A stretch of DNA of 59,193 bases, from contig DATGZD010000012.1 in the NCBI GenBank assembly GCA_035297385.1, forward strand, positions 1 through 59,193, in the 5' to 3' direction. The notes below the pieces were generated by a model. The model was not told where the DNA came from, ran no database searches, and saw nothing but the letters and a program-made list of their open reading frames with translations. A program made the translations under genes and the position numbers. Source of the DNA: UBA11855 sp035297385. Its GTDB lineage: Archaea > Thermoproteota > Bathyarchaeia > Bathyarchaeales > Bathycorpusculaceae. This document shows positions 33,319 through 42,104 of the stretch, piece after piece (positions within the stretch are counted from its first letter, which is position 1; each line of letters begins with the position of its first letter).

Positions 33319-33873
33319 ATGTTTCCTTCACTCGAAGATATTGCCAAAAAGAGACGTATGCTCGGTTTAAAGCAAGCAGAACTTGCAAGATTAGCTGGTG
33401 TAAGTCAATCTTTAGTAGCGAAATTGGAATCTGGGAAAATAGATTCCTCATACACCAAGGTAAAAACAATATTTGATGTACTTGATAGATTAGAGACGAA
33501 AACAAAGGTTCAAGAAGAAAAAGTTGTACCCAACCAAGTAATCAGCATACAAAAAGATGAGCCAGTCTCGAAGGTTGTTGGGCTGATGAAGGAGCATGGT
33601 TATTCTCAAATACCTGTTTTTGATGGAAAACAATCTGTTGGAAGCATCTCAGAAAAAACAATCCTTCGTCAAATCTTGGCAGGAAAAGATTTGGCTCAAA
33701 TATCAAAATTGTCTGTTGAAGACATAATGGAGGAAGCTTTTCCACAGGTTAGCGAAGATGCACCATTATCATTAATTTCAAGCCTACTGCAGACTTACTC
33801 CGCCGTACTAGCGACACGAAAAGGTGTCATCGTTGGCATAATTACGAAGGCGGATTTATTGAGAATCATTTAG
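33319..33873 (+). CDS. XRE-type HTH fused to two CBS domains
   Basis: 184 residues. An XRE/lambda-repressor-type helix-turn-helix (about 10-65; QAELARLAGVSQSLVAKLESGK) is followed by two CBS domains (about 70-184; VISIQKDEPVSKVV, SQIPVFDGKQSVGSIS, VGIITKADLL). This fusion is common in archaea and probably couples transcription to adenine nucleotide levels. The upstream DNA contains two palindromes that could be its operator. ATG 33319 is the only start that keeps a normal N-terminus. Confidence 0.9.
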   Translation: MFPSLEDIAKKRRMLGLKQAELARLAGVSQSLVAKLESGKIDSSYTKVKTIFDVLDRLETKTKVQEEKVVPNQVISIQKDEPVSKVVGLMKEHGYSQIPVFDGKQSVGSISEKTILRQILAGKDLAQISKLSVEDIMEEAFPQVSEDAPLSLISSLLQTYSAVLATRKGVIVGIITKADLLRII

Positions 33874-33949
33874 ATAACCACTACCACCCACAGGCTCATA
33901 AGATCAAATGGGTTTATAAGTATAAGTGCGTTATATTTTGAGGATTAGA

Positions 33950-34297
33950 ATGACTGCTCGGTGCGAAACTATAGGAAAGTATGTTCTTCCAGTATTTAGG
34001 TCGCTCATCGCAGAAGAGCTCGTTCGAAATTTCAACCTAACTCAAGTTGAGACAGCAAAAAAATTGGGAACAACCCAAGCAGCAATAAGCCAATATTTAA
34101 GTTCAAAACGTGCAAACAAAAGCACTGAGCAATTCAATAATATACTACCTAAAATAAAAGCTATAGCTCATGAAACGGCTAAACGGCTTGTGAACAATGA
34201 GATAAGTGCTGACGAAGTAGCTACAGATATGTGTAAATTGTGTTCTATCCTTGATGAAGAAGGAGCAAGCGAAATCGCTGAAGATTATGTTATATAA
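33950..34297 (+). CDS. HTH transcription regulator, COG2522-like
   Basis: About 115 residues from ATG 33950. A helix-turn-helix (NLTQVETAKKLGTTQAAISQYL) is followed by a helical domain ending in CKLC, a Cys pair seen in this archaeal regulator group. It precedes cysK by 118 bases on the same strand, with a palindrome between them. Regulation of cysteine synthesis, perhaps with the Cys pair sensing metal or redox state, is an inference from position. An in-frame start at 33926 gives an odd extension. Confidence 0.8.
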   Translation: MTARCETIGKYVLPVFRSLIAEELVRNFNLTQVETAKKLGTTQAAISQYLSSKRANKSTEQFNNILPKIKAIAHETAKRLVNNEISADEVATDMCKLCSILDEEGASEIAEDYVI

Positions 34298-34366
34298 TTA
34301 ACGATGTCTATTGCTTCAAATTACTTAATTATTCATGATCATAGCTTGGTGTAGAAGAGTAAGGGT

Positions 34367-34401
34367 TTTATATAACAGCTTATTACTATAACACTGTTAT
34401 A
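34367..34401 (+). promoter_or_regulatory. cysK promoter and palindrome
   Basis: TTTATATAA at 34367-34375 is a good archaeal TATA box, which would place the start of transcription near 34395-34400. TATAACACTGTTATA at 34387-34401 is palindromic except at its centre and overlaps that position. A protein bound here would block initiation. GGTGG at 34406-34410 is the ribosome site for ATG 34416. The HTH gene immediately upstream is the natural candidate ligand-sensor, but this is inference. Confidence 0.6.
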
Positions 34402-34415
34402 ATCGTGGTGGAAAG

Positions 34416-35339
34416 ATGAAGGAAATACACAACAACGTTTTAGAGACCATTGGAAAAACCCCACTAATACGTTTAAATAAGTTGACAGAAGGACTAAAAT
34501 GTACAGTTGTAGGCAAAATTGAATCCAGAAACCCAGGCGGCAGCGTAAAAGACCGTATATGCCTCAGTATGATTATAGAAGCTGAAAAACAAGGACTAAT
34601 CAAACCTGACACTGTCATTATTGAACCAACAAGCGGTAACACCGGCATAGGTTTAGCCATAGTATCAGCAGTGAAAGGCTATAGACTAATCTTGACCATG
34701 CCTGAAACTATGAGTGTCGAACGTCGAAATTTGCTTAAGGCTTATGGAGCTGAACTTATACTTACACCTGGACCAGAAGGAATGAAAGGCGCGATTAGAA
34801 AAGCAGAAGACCTTGCTAAAGAAAAGCAAAATTCTTTTATTCCACAACAATTCAAAAACCTTGCTAACCCAAAAATTCATAGAGAAACAACAGGACCAGA
34901 AATATGGAAAGCTACTGGTGGACAAGTCGACATTTTAGTCGCTGGAGTCGGCACAGGAGGAACAATTACGGGCGTAGCAGAGTGCATTAAACCACTAAAA
35001 CCAGAATTCAAAACTATAGCAGTGGAACCTTATGATTCGCCTGTTCTCAGCGGCGGTAAACCCGGACCACACAAGATTCAAGGTATAGGTGCTGGCTTTG
35101 TCCCTGATGTATTGAAAATGAATTTAGTAGATGAAGTCATCAAGGTCAAGAATGAGGAAGCAATGCAAACCAGTAGGAACCTAGCCTTAAAAGAAGGGTT
35201 ACTTGTAGGAATCTCTTCAGGTGCTGCTACGTTCGCAGCTTTAGAAGTTGGCAAAAGAACAGAGAATGAAGGTAAGCTCATAGTTGTAATCCTTCCTGAT
35301 ACAGGAGAACGTTACTTAAGCACACAACTATTTCAATAG
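34416..35339 (+). CDS. cysK: Cysteine synthase (O-acetylserine sulfhydrylase)
   Basis: A 307-residue PLP enzyme of fold type II. The PLP lysine lies in NPGGSVKDR, the substrate loop is EPTSGNTGIGLA, the PLP-phosphate loop is GVGTGGTITGV, and the chain ends ILPDTGERYLST. It makes cysteine from O-acetylserine and sulfide. The next gene is the serine acetyltransferase that supplies the substrate, so the two form the cysteine pathway. Many archaea use other routes, so this bacterial-type route may have been acquired by transfer. Confidence 0.96.
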   Translation: MKEIHNNVLETIGKTPLIRLNKLTEGLKCTVVGKIESRNPGGSVKDRICLSMIIEAEKQGLIKPDTVIIEPTSGNTGIGLAIVSAVKGYRLILTMPETMSVERRNLLKAYGAELILTPGPEGMKGAIRKAEDLAKEKQNSFIPQQFKNLANPKIHRETTGPEIWKATGGQVDILVAGVGTGGTITGVAECIKPLKPEFKTIAVEPYDSPVLSGGKPGPHKIQGIGAGFVPDVLKMNLVDEVIKVKNEEAMQTSRNLALKEGLLVGISSGAATFAALEVGKRTENEGKLIVVILPDTGERYLSTQLFQ

Positions 35340-35431
35340 AATTCGGAACCAGTTCCTCACATAGAATACTCTGATCTTTACGCTTTTCTTATATTCCACT
35401 TTTTCCACATACAAAGAAAGTGGAACTTGAA

Positions 35432-36472
35432 ATGACGAAACAAGCTGAAACACAAAAGAAGCAAATTAGAAACAAAGAAATTGAGGCACATAATTGGACT
35501 CCAGATAAAATGGTGGATGCGTTACTCAAAGAACCTAAGAGTCTAAACTACAACAGGAACGAAACAAGGTTACCTGAGCTTGTTGATAAGATTCTGCAGA
35601 ACTATGGAGCATTCGGCGGTATGGATCATCTTGAAGGCAAAGATTTGCCTTCAAAGAAAGTCGTCATTGAAGTTCTAGAAGATTTATTTACTATCTTCTT
35701 TCCAGGATACCTCGGAAAGGCAGAAGTCAATAAAACAAACATCGAATATTTTCTTGGCAACACTTTATCCTCCATTCAAACACGACTCACAGAAGAGACA
35801 GAGAAGAGTCTCAAGTATATATGCCGAAAAATCAAAGAGTGCCCCCATGATGTCTGCCGGAAACGAGCCGAAGTCGTTGTTACAGAACTTTTGGAGAAAA
35901 TACCAGAATTAAGATCAATAGTAAATGGAGATATCATAGCAGCTTATGATGGTGATCCTGCAGCAATCAGTGCAGAAGAAGTGATCATTAGTTATCCATG
36001 CGTATTAGCCATTACAACGCATAGAATAGCACATGAACTCTACTTACAAGGAGTACCGTTAATTCCACGAATAATGAGTGAACATGTTCATTCTCTAACA
36101 GGTATTGATATTCATCCTGGCGCAAGAATTGGCAAAAACTTTTTCATAGATCACGGTACGGGCGTTGTCATCGGAGAAACAGCAGAAATCGGAGACAACG
36201 TAAAACTCTACCAAGGTGTCACATTAGGAGCGTTAAGTTTTCCAAAAGATGAGAAGGGAGCTCTGATTCGTGGTGCAAAACGCCACCCAACCATAGGAAA
36301 TAATGTGATAATTTATTCAGGAGCTACACTTCTAGGACCCGACGCTGTAGTTGGAGATAATGTTGTGATTGGTGGAAACGTCTGGATAACAAGTCGTGTT
36401 GAATCAGGCACAAAAATTACTATCGCTCCGCCAGACCTAAAATATAAAAAGAATGGGAAACCGTCAGGCTGA
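35432..36472 (+). CDS. cysE: Serine O-acetyltransferase
   Basis: About 346 residues: a helical N-terminal domain (1-180) and a left-handed beta-helix acetyltransferase domain with VNGDIIAAYDGDPAA, the catalytic HIG-like segment GIDIHPGARIG, DHGTGVVIGETAEIG and TIGNNVIIYSGATLLG. It transfers acetyl from acetyl-CoA to serine for CysK. It resembles the longer EpsC/SrpH-type enzymes rather than short E. coli CysE, and lacks the C-terminal tail that binds CysK there. ATG 35432 is preferred to GTG 35420, 12 bases earlier. Confidence 0.93.
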   Translation: MTKQAETQKKQIRNKEIEAHNWTPDKMVDALLKEPKSLNYNRNETRLPELVDKILQNYGAFGGMDHLEGKDLPSKKVVIEVLEDLFTIFFPGYLGKAEVNKTNIEYFLGNTLSSIQTRLTEETEKSLKYICRKIKECPHDVCRKRAEVVVTELLEKIPELRSIVNGDIIAAYDGDPAAISAEEVIISYPCVLAITTHRIAHELYLQGVPLIPRIMSEHVHSLTGIDIHPGARIGKNFFIDHGTGVVIGETAEIGDNVKLYQGVTLGALSFPKDEKGALIRGAKRHPTIGNNVIIYSGATLLGPDAVVGDNVVIGGNVWITSRVESGTKITIAPPDLKYKKNGKPSG

Positions 36473-36598
36473 GTCTCAAAATATGCTCATCTAGAGATCG
36501 TATAAACGTGTATATCCTTCTCTCAAGAGCGATAACAAAAAAAGATGGGAGATCGAATAACTTATTCCCGTCCTTTTTGCGATATATTCTTCATACAT

Positions 36599-37389
36599 TT
36601 ACCTAGTCCAAATATTCTTTGGTCCTTTTCGCAAACTGTAGAATCCAACGAGTACTGCAGCAAATGACAGTGTCGCCATTACTTCGAAACTCAAACCTTC
36701 TGGGATGGGATTAGTTGTATCCGCAGGATCTCCCCCGTAACCATCGGGGATATTCAGATTGGAGCCAGGTGGCCATGCTTGCTCTCCCAAAGCTGCGTTA
36801 CTCGCATCAAAGATGGCTACTCTAATCGCATTGTTAATATCAGGACCGTTACCCGTCTTTTCTAATCGTAATTCCGCAGTATAATGAGGATTAGTACCAT
36901 TTAGCTTCGATATACTTACCAACTCTTCCATTCGATAATCTGTTAGGGTAGTTGGAGCCCAAGCTGATCCCGTTCCTTTATAGGTTACTATTGTTCCATT
37001 GTGTCCAACGTAATCTATTCTTATATCATCTGTTTGAGGAGCAGAACCACCATTTGCGCTGCAGTCATAGCAAATTCTAACATAATCTCCTGTGTCATTA
37101 GTCTTATCGGCGAAGAATTCTACGAGAAACTCATCGTAGACTAAAAGGTGCTACCTGACATTGCAAAGTAATATTTGAGTCTGAAGATTGCATTTGGGGA
37201 GATTACAGCAGTAGCGGCATCGTCCCATTCAGCATCGGTCGTCCATTTTCCATCGATAGTTGCGTCTGTTCCACCGTACACAGTTATTGAATAACTGGGA
37301 TTTACGGCGAAAGCCAGCGTTGCATAAACTGCAAAAAGCAGACTGCAGACCGTAACAATTACGAGAGCTAATGAGACAACTCTTTTCAT
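36599..37389 (-). CDS. Surface protein with archaeosortase sorting tail; reading frame broken near 37143
   Basis: Read as two frames: a signal peptide (MKRVVSLALVIVTVCSLLF), then a beta domain (ITVYGGTDATIDGKWTTDAEW), up to TAG 37141-37143. A -1 shift at the TTT just before it continues smoothly (LVYDEFLVEFFADKTND, then CYDCSANGG, DDIRIDYVGHNG) to the end. The tail is a Pro-rich PIPEG followed by a membrane helix and basic cluster (SLRKGPKN), the tripartite layout of archaeosortase substrates. It lies next to the archaeosortase gene. I call one gene with a frameshift (mutation or assembly error); programmed frameshifting is less likely. Confidence 0.75.
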
Positions 37390-37504
37390 TTCAATTCATC
37401 CTATCCTCTTAAGGACGAGAAATGGGTATGATGTGATATCTTTAAGAATTCTTCTATCAGAGCGCTTTTGCTGGAAAAGAAATTAGAAAAAGTGCAACTA
37501 TAAC

Positions 37505-38614
37505 CTACGTAGATTTCTCTAAAGTAGGTAAATGATAACTTCTTTTGGAGATCAACAGTTTTGCTTTTTCTATCAACCTGTATTTTTGGATGCCTACTAT
37601 TAATATAATGTATGCTAAGATGAAGGAAAAGAAGTATAACTCACCGTAGACATTGTGAAAAATCAACGCAGGTTCTTGTCCTTGATTAATTAGTATGACA
37701 AAGTATGAGACTATCCTTAGAATATTCATGAAATATGTACCAGCAGCGCCTGCAATGAAGTATGCCAGTTTACGAGTACCTGAAATATCAGATTTTCTGA
37801 AGAGCAACAGAATAATTATTGTATAGAGAAAGAGACTATGAACACCAGCACAGGGCCAAGCAACACTTGTGGGTATTGAAATACCATTTGCAGTAACCGA
37901 TATTATCGGTGCTGAGTACCCAGGGGTATAGGCCATCGTGAAGGGAATACCCAAGGCTTGAAGCAAGACAGCTGCACATGCAGCAGTAGGAAGAGCAAAG
38001 GCTTGAAAAGGCATAAAAGTTCCGTACGGAAACATCGTATCAATCATATACACTATAGCTACTCCAGCAACAAGAGCAGCACTTAAGGCAAACACGCTCA
38101 AACCCTTTTTTCCATAAGCTAACAGTATAGTAGGCAAGAAAGAAACTGTAAACACAACATATTCTAGCGACATTGGCCAATCGCCTTGAAGACTGTTTCC
38201 CCAATTTGCTCCCACAATTGTTCGCCAGTAATCACCGCGAAGCAAGTCGCCAACACCCAGCACAACTTGGTCTAACCCCAAGAAATTAATGGCAACTATA
38301 TAGATCAATGGAATAGCTGCACACACAAGAATGATTGCAATCTTTAATCGGCTTCTATGCCTATTATTCAGGTTTTCCTCTTTAAGTGAATCAAGATTCA
38401 AGAAAGATTCCAAGATAAAAAGCCAGATAAAGAACAGGAGAAACAAACGACCTTTCCAAGTATAGTCAAACAAGAAACCCGCATTACTGAAAAAAACAAT
38501 CTTCTCAAGGTTAAAGTAATCCAAAAACATGAGCAAAGCTATGGCTACACCAAAAAAGGTTAACAAAGCGATATGGAACCATGATTTCTTCAGCATTTCT
38601 CTGCTCAAACGCAT
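37505..38614 (-). CDS. Archaeosortase/exosortase-family transpeptidase
   Basis: A 369-residue membrane protein with about eight helices. The catalytic triad of the family is visible: C255 in VAWPCAGVHS, R300 in MNILRIVSYF and H320 in IFHNVYGEL. These enzymes cut a C-terminal tripartite signal on surface proteins and attach them to a lipid or other acceptor. The neighbouring gene on the same strand (115 bases downstream) encodes a protein with such a tail, so enzyme and substrate may form a dedicated pair. Subfamily not assigned. Confidence 0.93.
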   Translation of the reverse strand: MRLSREMLKKSWFHIALLTFFGVAIALLMFLDYFNLEKIVFFSNAGFLFDYTWKGRLFLLFFIWLFILESFLNLDSLKEENLNNRHRSRLKIAIILVCAAIPLIYIVAINFLGLDQVVLGVGDLLRGDYWRTIVGANWGNSLQGDWPMSLEYVVFTVSFLPTILLAYGKKGLSVFALSAALVAGVAIVYMIDTMFPYGTFMPFQAFALPTAACAAVLLQALGIPFTMAYTPGYSAPIISVTANGISIPTSVAWPCAGVHSLFLYTIIILLLFRKSDISGTRKLAYFIAGAAGTYFMNILRIVSYFVILINQGQEPALIFHNVYGELYFFSFILAYIILIVGIQKYRLIEKAKLLISKRSYHLPTLEKST

Positions 38615-38717
38615 AGGATATCCAATAGTCCAGATTCAGCTTTTGTGATTAGAAGATATAAGCTAAATCAAGTTCCTATTATAACTATCCCATTTACAGA
38701 AAAAAAATACCTTATAG

Positions 38718-39167
38718 TTATAGAAGACGAAAATCCTCTTTCACTGTCGTTAAAACAACATGAGTATTTGTGCGTTCAATATAGGGCAGAGCCAATAATC
38801 GTTTTGTAAATTTCCCCAATTCTTCACGAGTCTTGAATTTTGCAATAATTAAAGCGTCTGTCAACCCTGTTACATCATACACACTACAAACATTAGGAAT
38901 CTTAGCGATTTCATTCTCCATTTCAATAAGTCTGCCTTTTGAAACCGTAATTTCCATAACCACAGTCAACTCATAGCCTAACTTCTCATGATTCATGATA
39001 ACAGAGTAGCCTTTTATCAGCCCATCATCCTCCATTTTCTTAATTCTAGAGAGAACTGTACCTACGGAAACACCAACTTTCTTAGCAATCTGTCTACTGG
39101 AGAAGCGTGCATCCTCTAAGAGAGCTTGCAAAATTTTCACATCAGTTTCGCTTAACACCATCAGCAT
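38718..39167 (-). CDS. Lrp/AsnC-family regulator
   Basis: 149 residues: an N-terminal winged HTH (about 1-60; TDVKILQALLEDARFSSRQIAKK, VSVGTVLSRIKKMEDDGLIKG) and a C-terminal RAM ligand-binding domain (LTVVMEITVSKGRL, VYDVTGLTDALIIAKF). Lrp proteins form octamers and respond to amino acids or other small molecules. Upstream of this gene is a TATA box joined to a perfect GTTTAG/CTAAAC palindrome, which suggests autoregulation. The regulon is unknown; guaA is divergent and shares the region. Confidence 0.92.
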   Translation of the reverse strand: MLMVLSETDVKILQALLEDARFSSRQIAKKVGVSVGTVLSRIKKMEDDGLIKGYSVIMNHEKLGYELTVVMEITVSKGRLIEMENEIAKIPNVCSVYDVTGLTDALIIAKFKTREELGKFTKRLLALPYIERTNTHVVLTTVKEDFRLL

Positions 39168-39204
39168 ATGCTCCTGTACAAGTTTTCAATAATTAGTCAT
39201 TTAT

Positions 39205-39228
39205 GTTTATAAAAGTTTAGTTCTAAAC
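39205..39228 (-). promoter_or_regulatory. TATA box and palindrome upstream of the Lrp gene
   Basis: On the minus strand TTTATAAA at 39205-39212 is a TATA box about 40 bases upstream of the Lrp start. Touching it, GTTTAG (39215-39220) and CTAAAC (39223-39228) form a perfect inverted repeat. Archaeal Lrp proteins often bind at or beside the TATA box to repress their own gene. The same region lies about 160 bases upstream of guaA. Confidence 0.55.
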
Positions 39229-39383
39229 ATAATTACAGAATATTAAAACATCTCTTAAGAGAAAAATTAAGCAAAGAAAGAAATACTGATCAAAAAGAAG
39301 CGCTTTTACAGTGTGCAGTTGCATTACAGCAATGTTAAATTACTAGTGGAAACCAACTTCACAATCACTGGACGACAAGGAAT

Positions 39384-40928
39384 ATGAAATATGACACAAT
39401 TCTAGTGCTGGATTTCGGCGGACAATATTGTCACCTAATAGCTAGAAGGATCAGAGAGAATAGCGTCTACTCTGAAATTGTCACGCATGATATTACACCT
39501 GATGGAATAGCAGAAATCAACAAACAACTCAACGTGAAGGGCATTATTCTTTCAGGAGGTCCGTCTAGCGTCTATGAGGAGAACGCTCCAAAACTAGACT
39601 CACGAGTTCTAGATATGGGTTTACCAGTCATGGGCTTATGTTATGGTCACCAGATTATTGCTAAATTAAGCAAAGGAACAGTAAACTCTGCCTGTTGCAA
39701 AGAATATGGAACAGCTCAAATTAATGTTGATAAAGCAATCGGCGTTTTGAAGGGTTTAGGCAATGAAGAGAGAGTTTGGATGAGTCATAGCGATACCGTG
39801 TCTAATATGCCTGCCGAGTTTGAGGTCTTAGCACATACACAAAATTGTCCAGTCGCTGCCTTTAGACATAAACAAAAACCAATCTATGGACTGCAATGGC
39901 ATCCAGAAGTAATTCACACAGAAAATGGAGCCCTAATGCTTCGCAATTTCATCTTTGAAGTCTGCAAATGTCAAGCAAATTGGCAGATGGAAGACCTCAT
40001 TACCAAAATGGTTGATGAGATAAGAACAGAGGTCAGTAACGGAAATGCCATAATAGGCTTAAGTGGAGGCATTGATTCTAGTGTCGCGACAGCCATTGCG
40101 TCGAAAGCCTTGAATGATAGGTTAACAGCGGTCTTTGTTGATCACGGTTTCATGCGTGCAGATGAACCTGAAGAAGTTAGGAATGCATTCAAGAATTTTA
40201 AGCTTAACTTTGTAACTGCAAACGCTCAGGAAAGATTTATGCAAAAACTTACAGGCGTTATTGACCCAGAATTAAAGCGAAGAATTATAGGCGAAGAATT
40301 CGTTCGTGTCTTCGAAGAAATTGCAGAAAAATCAGCCGCTGATTACCTTATTCAAGGAACAATCTATCCTGACAGAATCGAATCAGGCTTTAGAAGAAAC
40401 TCAGATAAGATAAAAACACACCACAACGTTGCGGGATTACCAACAAAAATCAAATTTAAGAAAATTCTTGAACCATTACGTGACCTATACAAAGATGAAG
40501 TCAGGCGAGTGGCAAAGATGCTAGATTTGCCAGATGCCATAGTCTATCGCCAGCCATTCCCGGGACCAGGCTTAGCAGTTAGAATAATAGGTGAATTGAC
40601 GCCACAAAAGATTAACATAGCTAAGAAAGCGGACAAGATAGTTAGAGAAGAAGTTGAGAAAGCAGGATTACAGCAAAACCTTTGGCAATATTTTGCGGTG
40701 TTAACGGATACAAAAGCTACAGGTGTTAAAGGTGATGCACGAGCATATGGCTATGTTGTAGCAATAAGAGCTGCTGAAAGTCGTGAAGCTATGACGGCTA
40801 GTTTTGCCAAAATACCTTATTCCGTATTAGAGAGAATTTCAACGAGAATAACAAACGAGATTCCTGAAGTTACTCGCGTCGTTTATGACATAACACATAA
40901 ACCCCCAGCTACTATAGAATGGGAATGA
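39384..40928 (+). CDS. guaA: GMP synthase, glutamine-hydrolysing, single chain
   Basis: 514 residues combining glutamine amidotransferase (C86 in GLCYGHQ, H173 and E175 in WHPEV), ATP-pyrophosphatase (SGGIDSS, 227-233) and the C-terminal dimerisation domain (RQPFPGPGLAVR to the ending PPATIEWE). It converts XMP to GMP. Many archaea, such as methanogens, split this into separate amidotransferase and synthetase subunits; a fused form is the bacterial and eukaryotic arrangement. It is followed by the sugar-nucleotide operon 71 bases on. Confidence 0.97.
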   Translation: MKYDTILVLDFGGQYCHLIARRIRENSVYSEIVTHDITPDGIAEINKQLNVKGIILSGGPSSVYEENAPKLDSRVLDMGLPVMGLCYGHQIIAKLSKGTVNSACCKEYGTAQINVDKAIGVLKGLGNEERVWMSHSDTVSNMPAEFEVLAHTQNCPVAAFRHKQKPIYGLQWHPEVIHTENGALMLRNFIFEVCKCQANWQMEDLITKMVDEIRTEVSNGNAIIGLSGGIDSSVATAIASKALNDRLTAVFVDHGFMRADEPEEVRNAFKNFKLNFVTANAQERFMQKLTGVIDPELKRRIIGEEFVRVFEEIAEKSAADYLIQGTIYPDRIESGFRRNSDKIKTHHNVAGLPTKIKFKKILEPLRDLYKDEVRRVAKMLDLPDAIVYRQPFPGPGLAVRIIGELTPQKINIAKKADKIVREEVEKAGLQQNLWQYFAVLTDTKATGVKGDARAYGYVVAIRAAESREAMTASFAKIPYSVLERISTRITNEIPEVTRVVYDITHKPPATIEWE

Positions 40929-40987
40929 AACACTGAACGTTAGCAATTACTTAAATATGAAGCGATTTATGGATGTTTAGAAGAATA

Positions 40988-41002
40988 GGTGAACTGTAGC
41001 TG
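40988..41002 (+). promoter_or_regulatory. Shine-Dalgarno and CTG start of the nucleotidyltransferase gene
   Basis: GGTGA 40988-40992, seven bases, then CTG 41000-41002. The codon just before CTG is the in-frame stop TAG 40997-40999. The next codons encode KAVILAGG, the nucleotide-binding motif that sits at the extreme N-terminus in this family. So CTG must be the start codon unless the assembly is wrong. Confidence 0.85.
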
Positions 41003-42052
41003 AAAGCTGTTATTCTTGCAGGCGGCTTTGCAACAAGACTTAGACCTTTAAGCTGTACTAGGCCTAAAACACTTTTCCCAATTCTCAATAAGCCCTTACT
41101 ACAATGGATTTTTGAAAGACTGGTAAAAGACGATGTCAATGAAGCAATTTTAGCGGTTAATCAATTGACTGAATTCTACATTAAACAGCATCGAATTCCC
41201 CGTACTGGATTAACCGTAAAATATTCTCATGATCCACCAAAAAAACCGTTAGGAACAGCGGGACCAATAAAACATGCTCAACATTTACTTGGAAATGAAC
41301 CCTTTTTTGTCTTAAATGGCGATATATTTGCAGACATAGATTATAAAGAGCTCTGGAAGAGTCACACGAAAACAGGTGCAGTAGCAACACTAGCTCTTTG
41401 TAGAGTTGAAGATCCAAGTAGATTTGGTGTTGCAGAACTTGCAGAAAACGGACAGATTAAACGATTCATTGAAAAACCAGCAAAGGGAACTGAACCGTCA
41501 AAATTCATAAACGCAGGCGCCTATGTTCTGAACACAGAAGTCCTACAACTTATACCTGAAAACAGAGCGGCGTCGATGGAACATGAAATCTTTCCAAGAT
41601 TAGCTGAAGAAGGAAAACTCTATGGATACATTTTTAATGGGTTATGGATCGACATAGGGAAGCCCCAAGAATATCTACAAACAAATAAAATTCTCTTGGA
41701 TATGCTTAAGCCAAAGCCAAACCTCAAAGCAAATCAATATGAAATAAGGAAACCAATCGCCATAGACAAAAAAGTCAGCATCGGCAAAGCCGCAATCATT
41801 GGACCATATACGGTGTTAGGTAAAAACGTAACTATTGGAAACAATGTTGAAATAAGCAACTCAGTTGTTCTTCAAGGAACTAAAATCGCAAATAACGTGC
41901 GCATAAATGGCGCAATAATAGGCGAAGAAGCAATTATCGAAGAAAACGTCAAAATAACCGAAGGGTGCATCATAGGTGACCATGCAAAAATTCGCAAGAA
42001 CGCCACTCCACCCAAAAACACAACTGTTTGTCCAGCCAAAGAAATCTTTTGA
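41000..42052 (+). CDS. Sugar-phosphate nucleotidyltransferase with beta-helix domain (GlmU-like)
   Basis: About 351 residues. The N-terminal Rossmann nucleotidyltransferase domain has LAGGFATRLRPLSCTRPKTL at its start, LNGDIF (metal Asp), FIEKPAKG and NAGAYVLN. A left-handed beta-helix follows (about 250-350; hexapeptides such as IGKAAIIGPYTVLG, IANNVRINGAIIG). Archaeal GlmU-like enzymes of this form make UDP-GlcNAc (and some related sugars). GlmM downstream supports that role. The start is CTG 41000; ATG/GTG/TTG starts downstream, such as TTG 41165, would remove the active site. Confidence 0.88.
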   Translation: MKAVILAGGFATRLRPLSCTRPKTLFPILNKPLLQWIFERLVKDDVNEAILAVNQLTEFYIKQHRIPRTGLTVKYSHDPPKKPLGTAGPIKHAQHLLGNEPFFVLNGDIFADIDYKELWKSHTKTGAVATLALCRVEDPSRFGVAELAENGQIKRFIEKPAKGTEPSKFINAGAYVLNTEVLQLIPENRAASMEHEIFPRLAEEGKLYGYIFNGLWIDIGKPQEYLQTNKILLDMLKPKPNLKANQYEIRKPIAIDKKVSIGKAAIIGPYTVLGKNVTIGNNVEISNSVVLQGTKIANNVRINGAIIGEEAIIEENVKITEGCIIGDHAKIRKNATPPKNTTVCPAKEIF

Positions 42053-42104
42053 AAAACGTTAAAATTCCAGACACTCCGTTAACAATTAGAGTTGAAAAGG
42101 AAGA

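Noticed and set aside
37141..37146. Programmed -1 frameshift in the archaeosortase substrate
   Set aside because: No proper X-XXY-YYZ slippery heptamer or downstream structure that I can see; mutation or assembly error is more likely, so it is not claimed.
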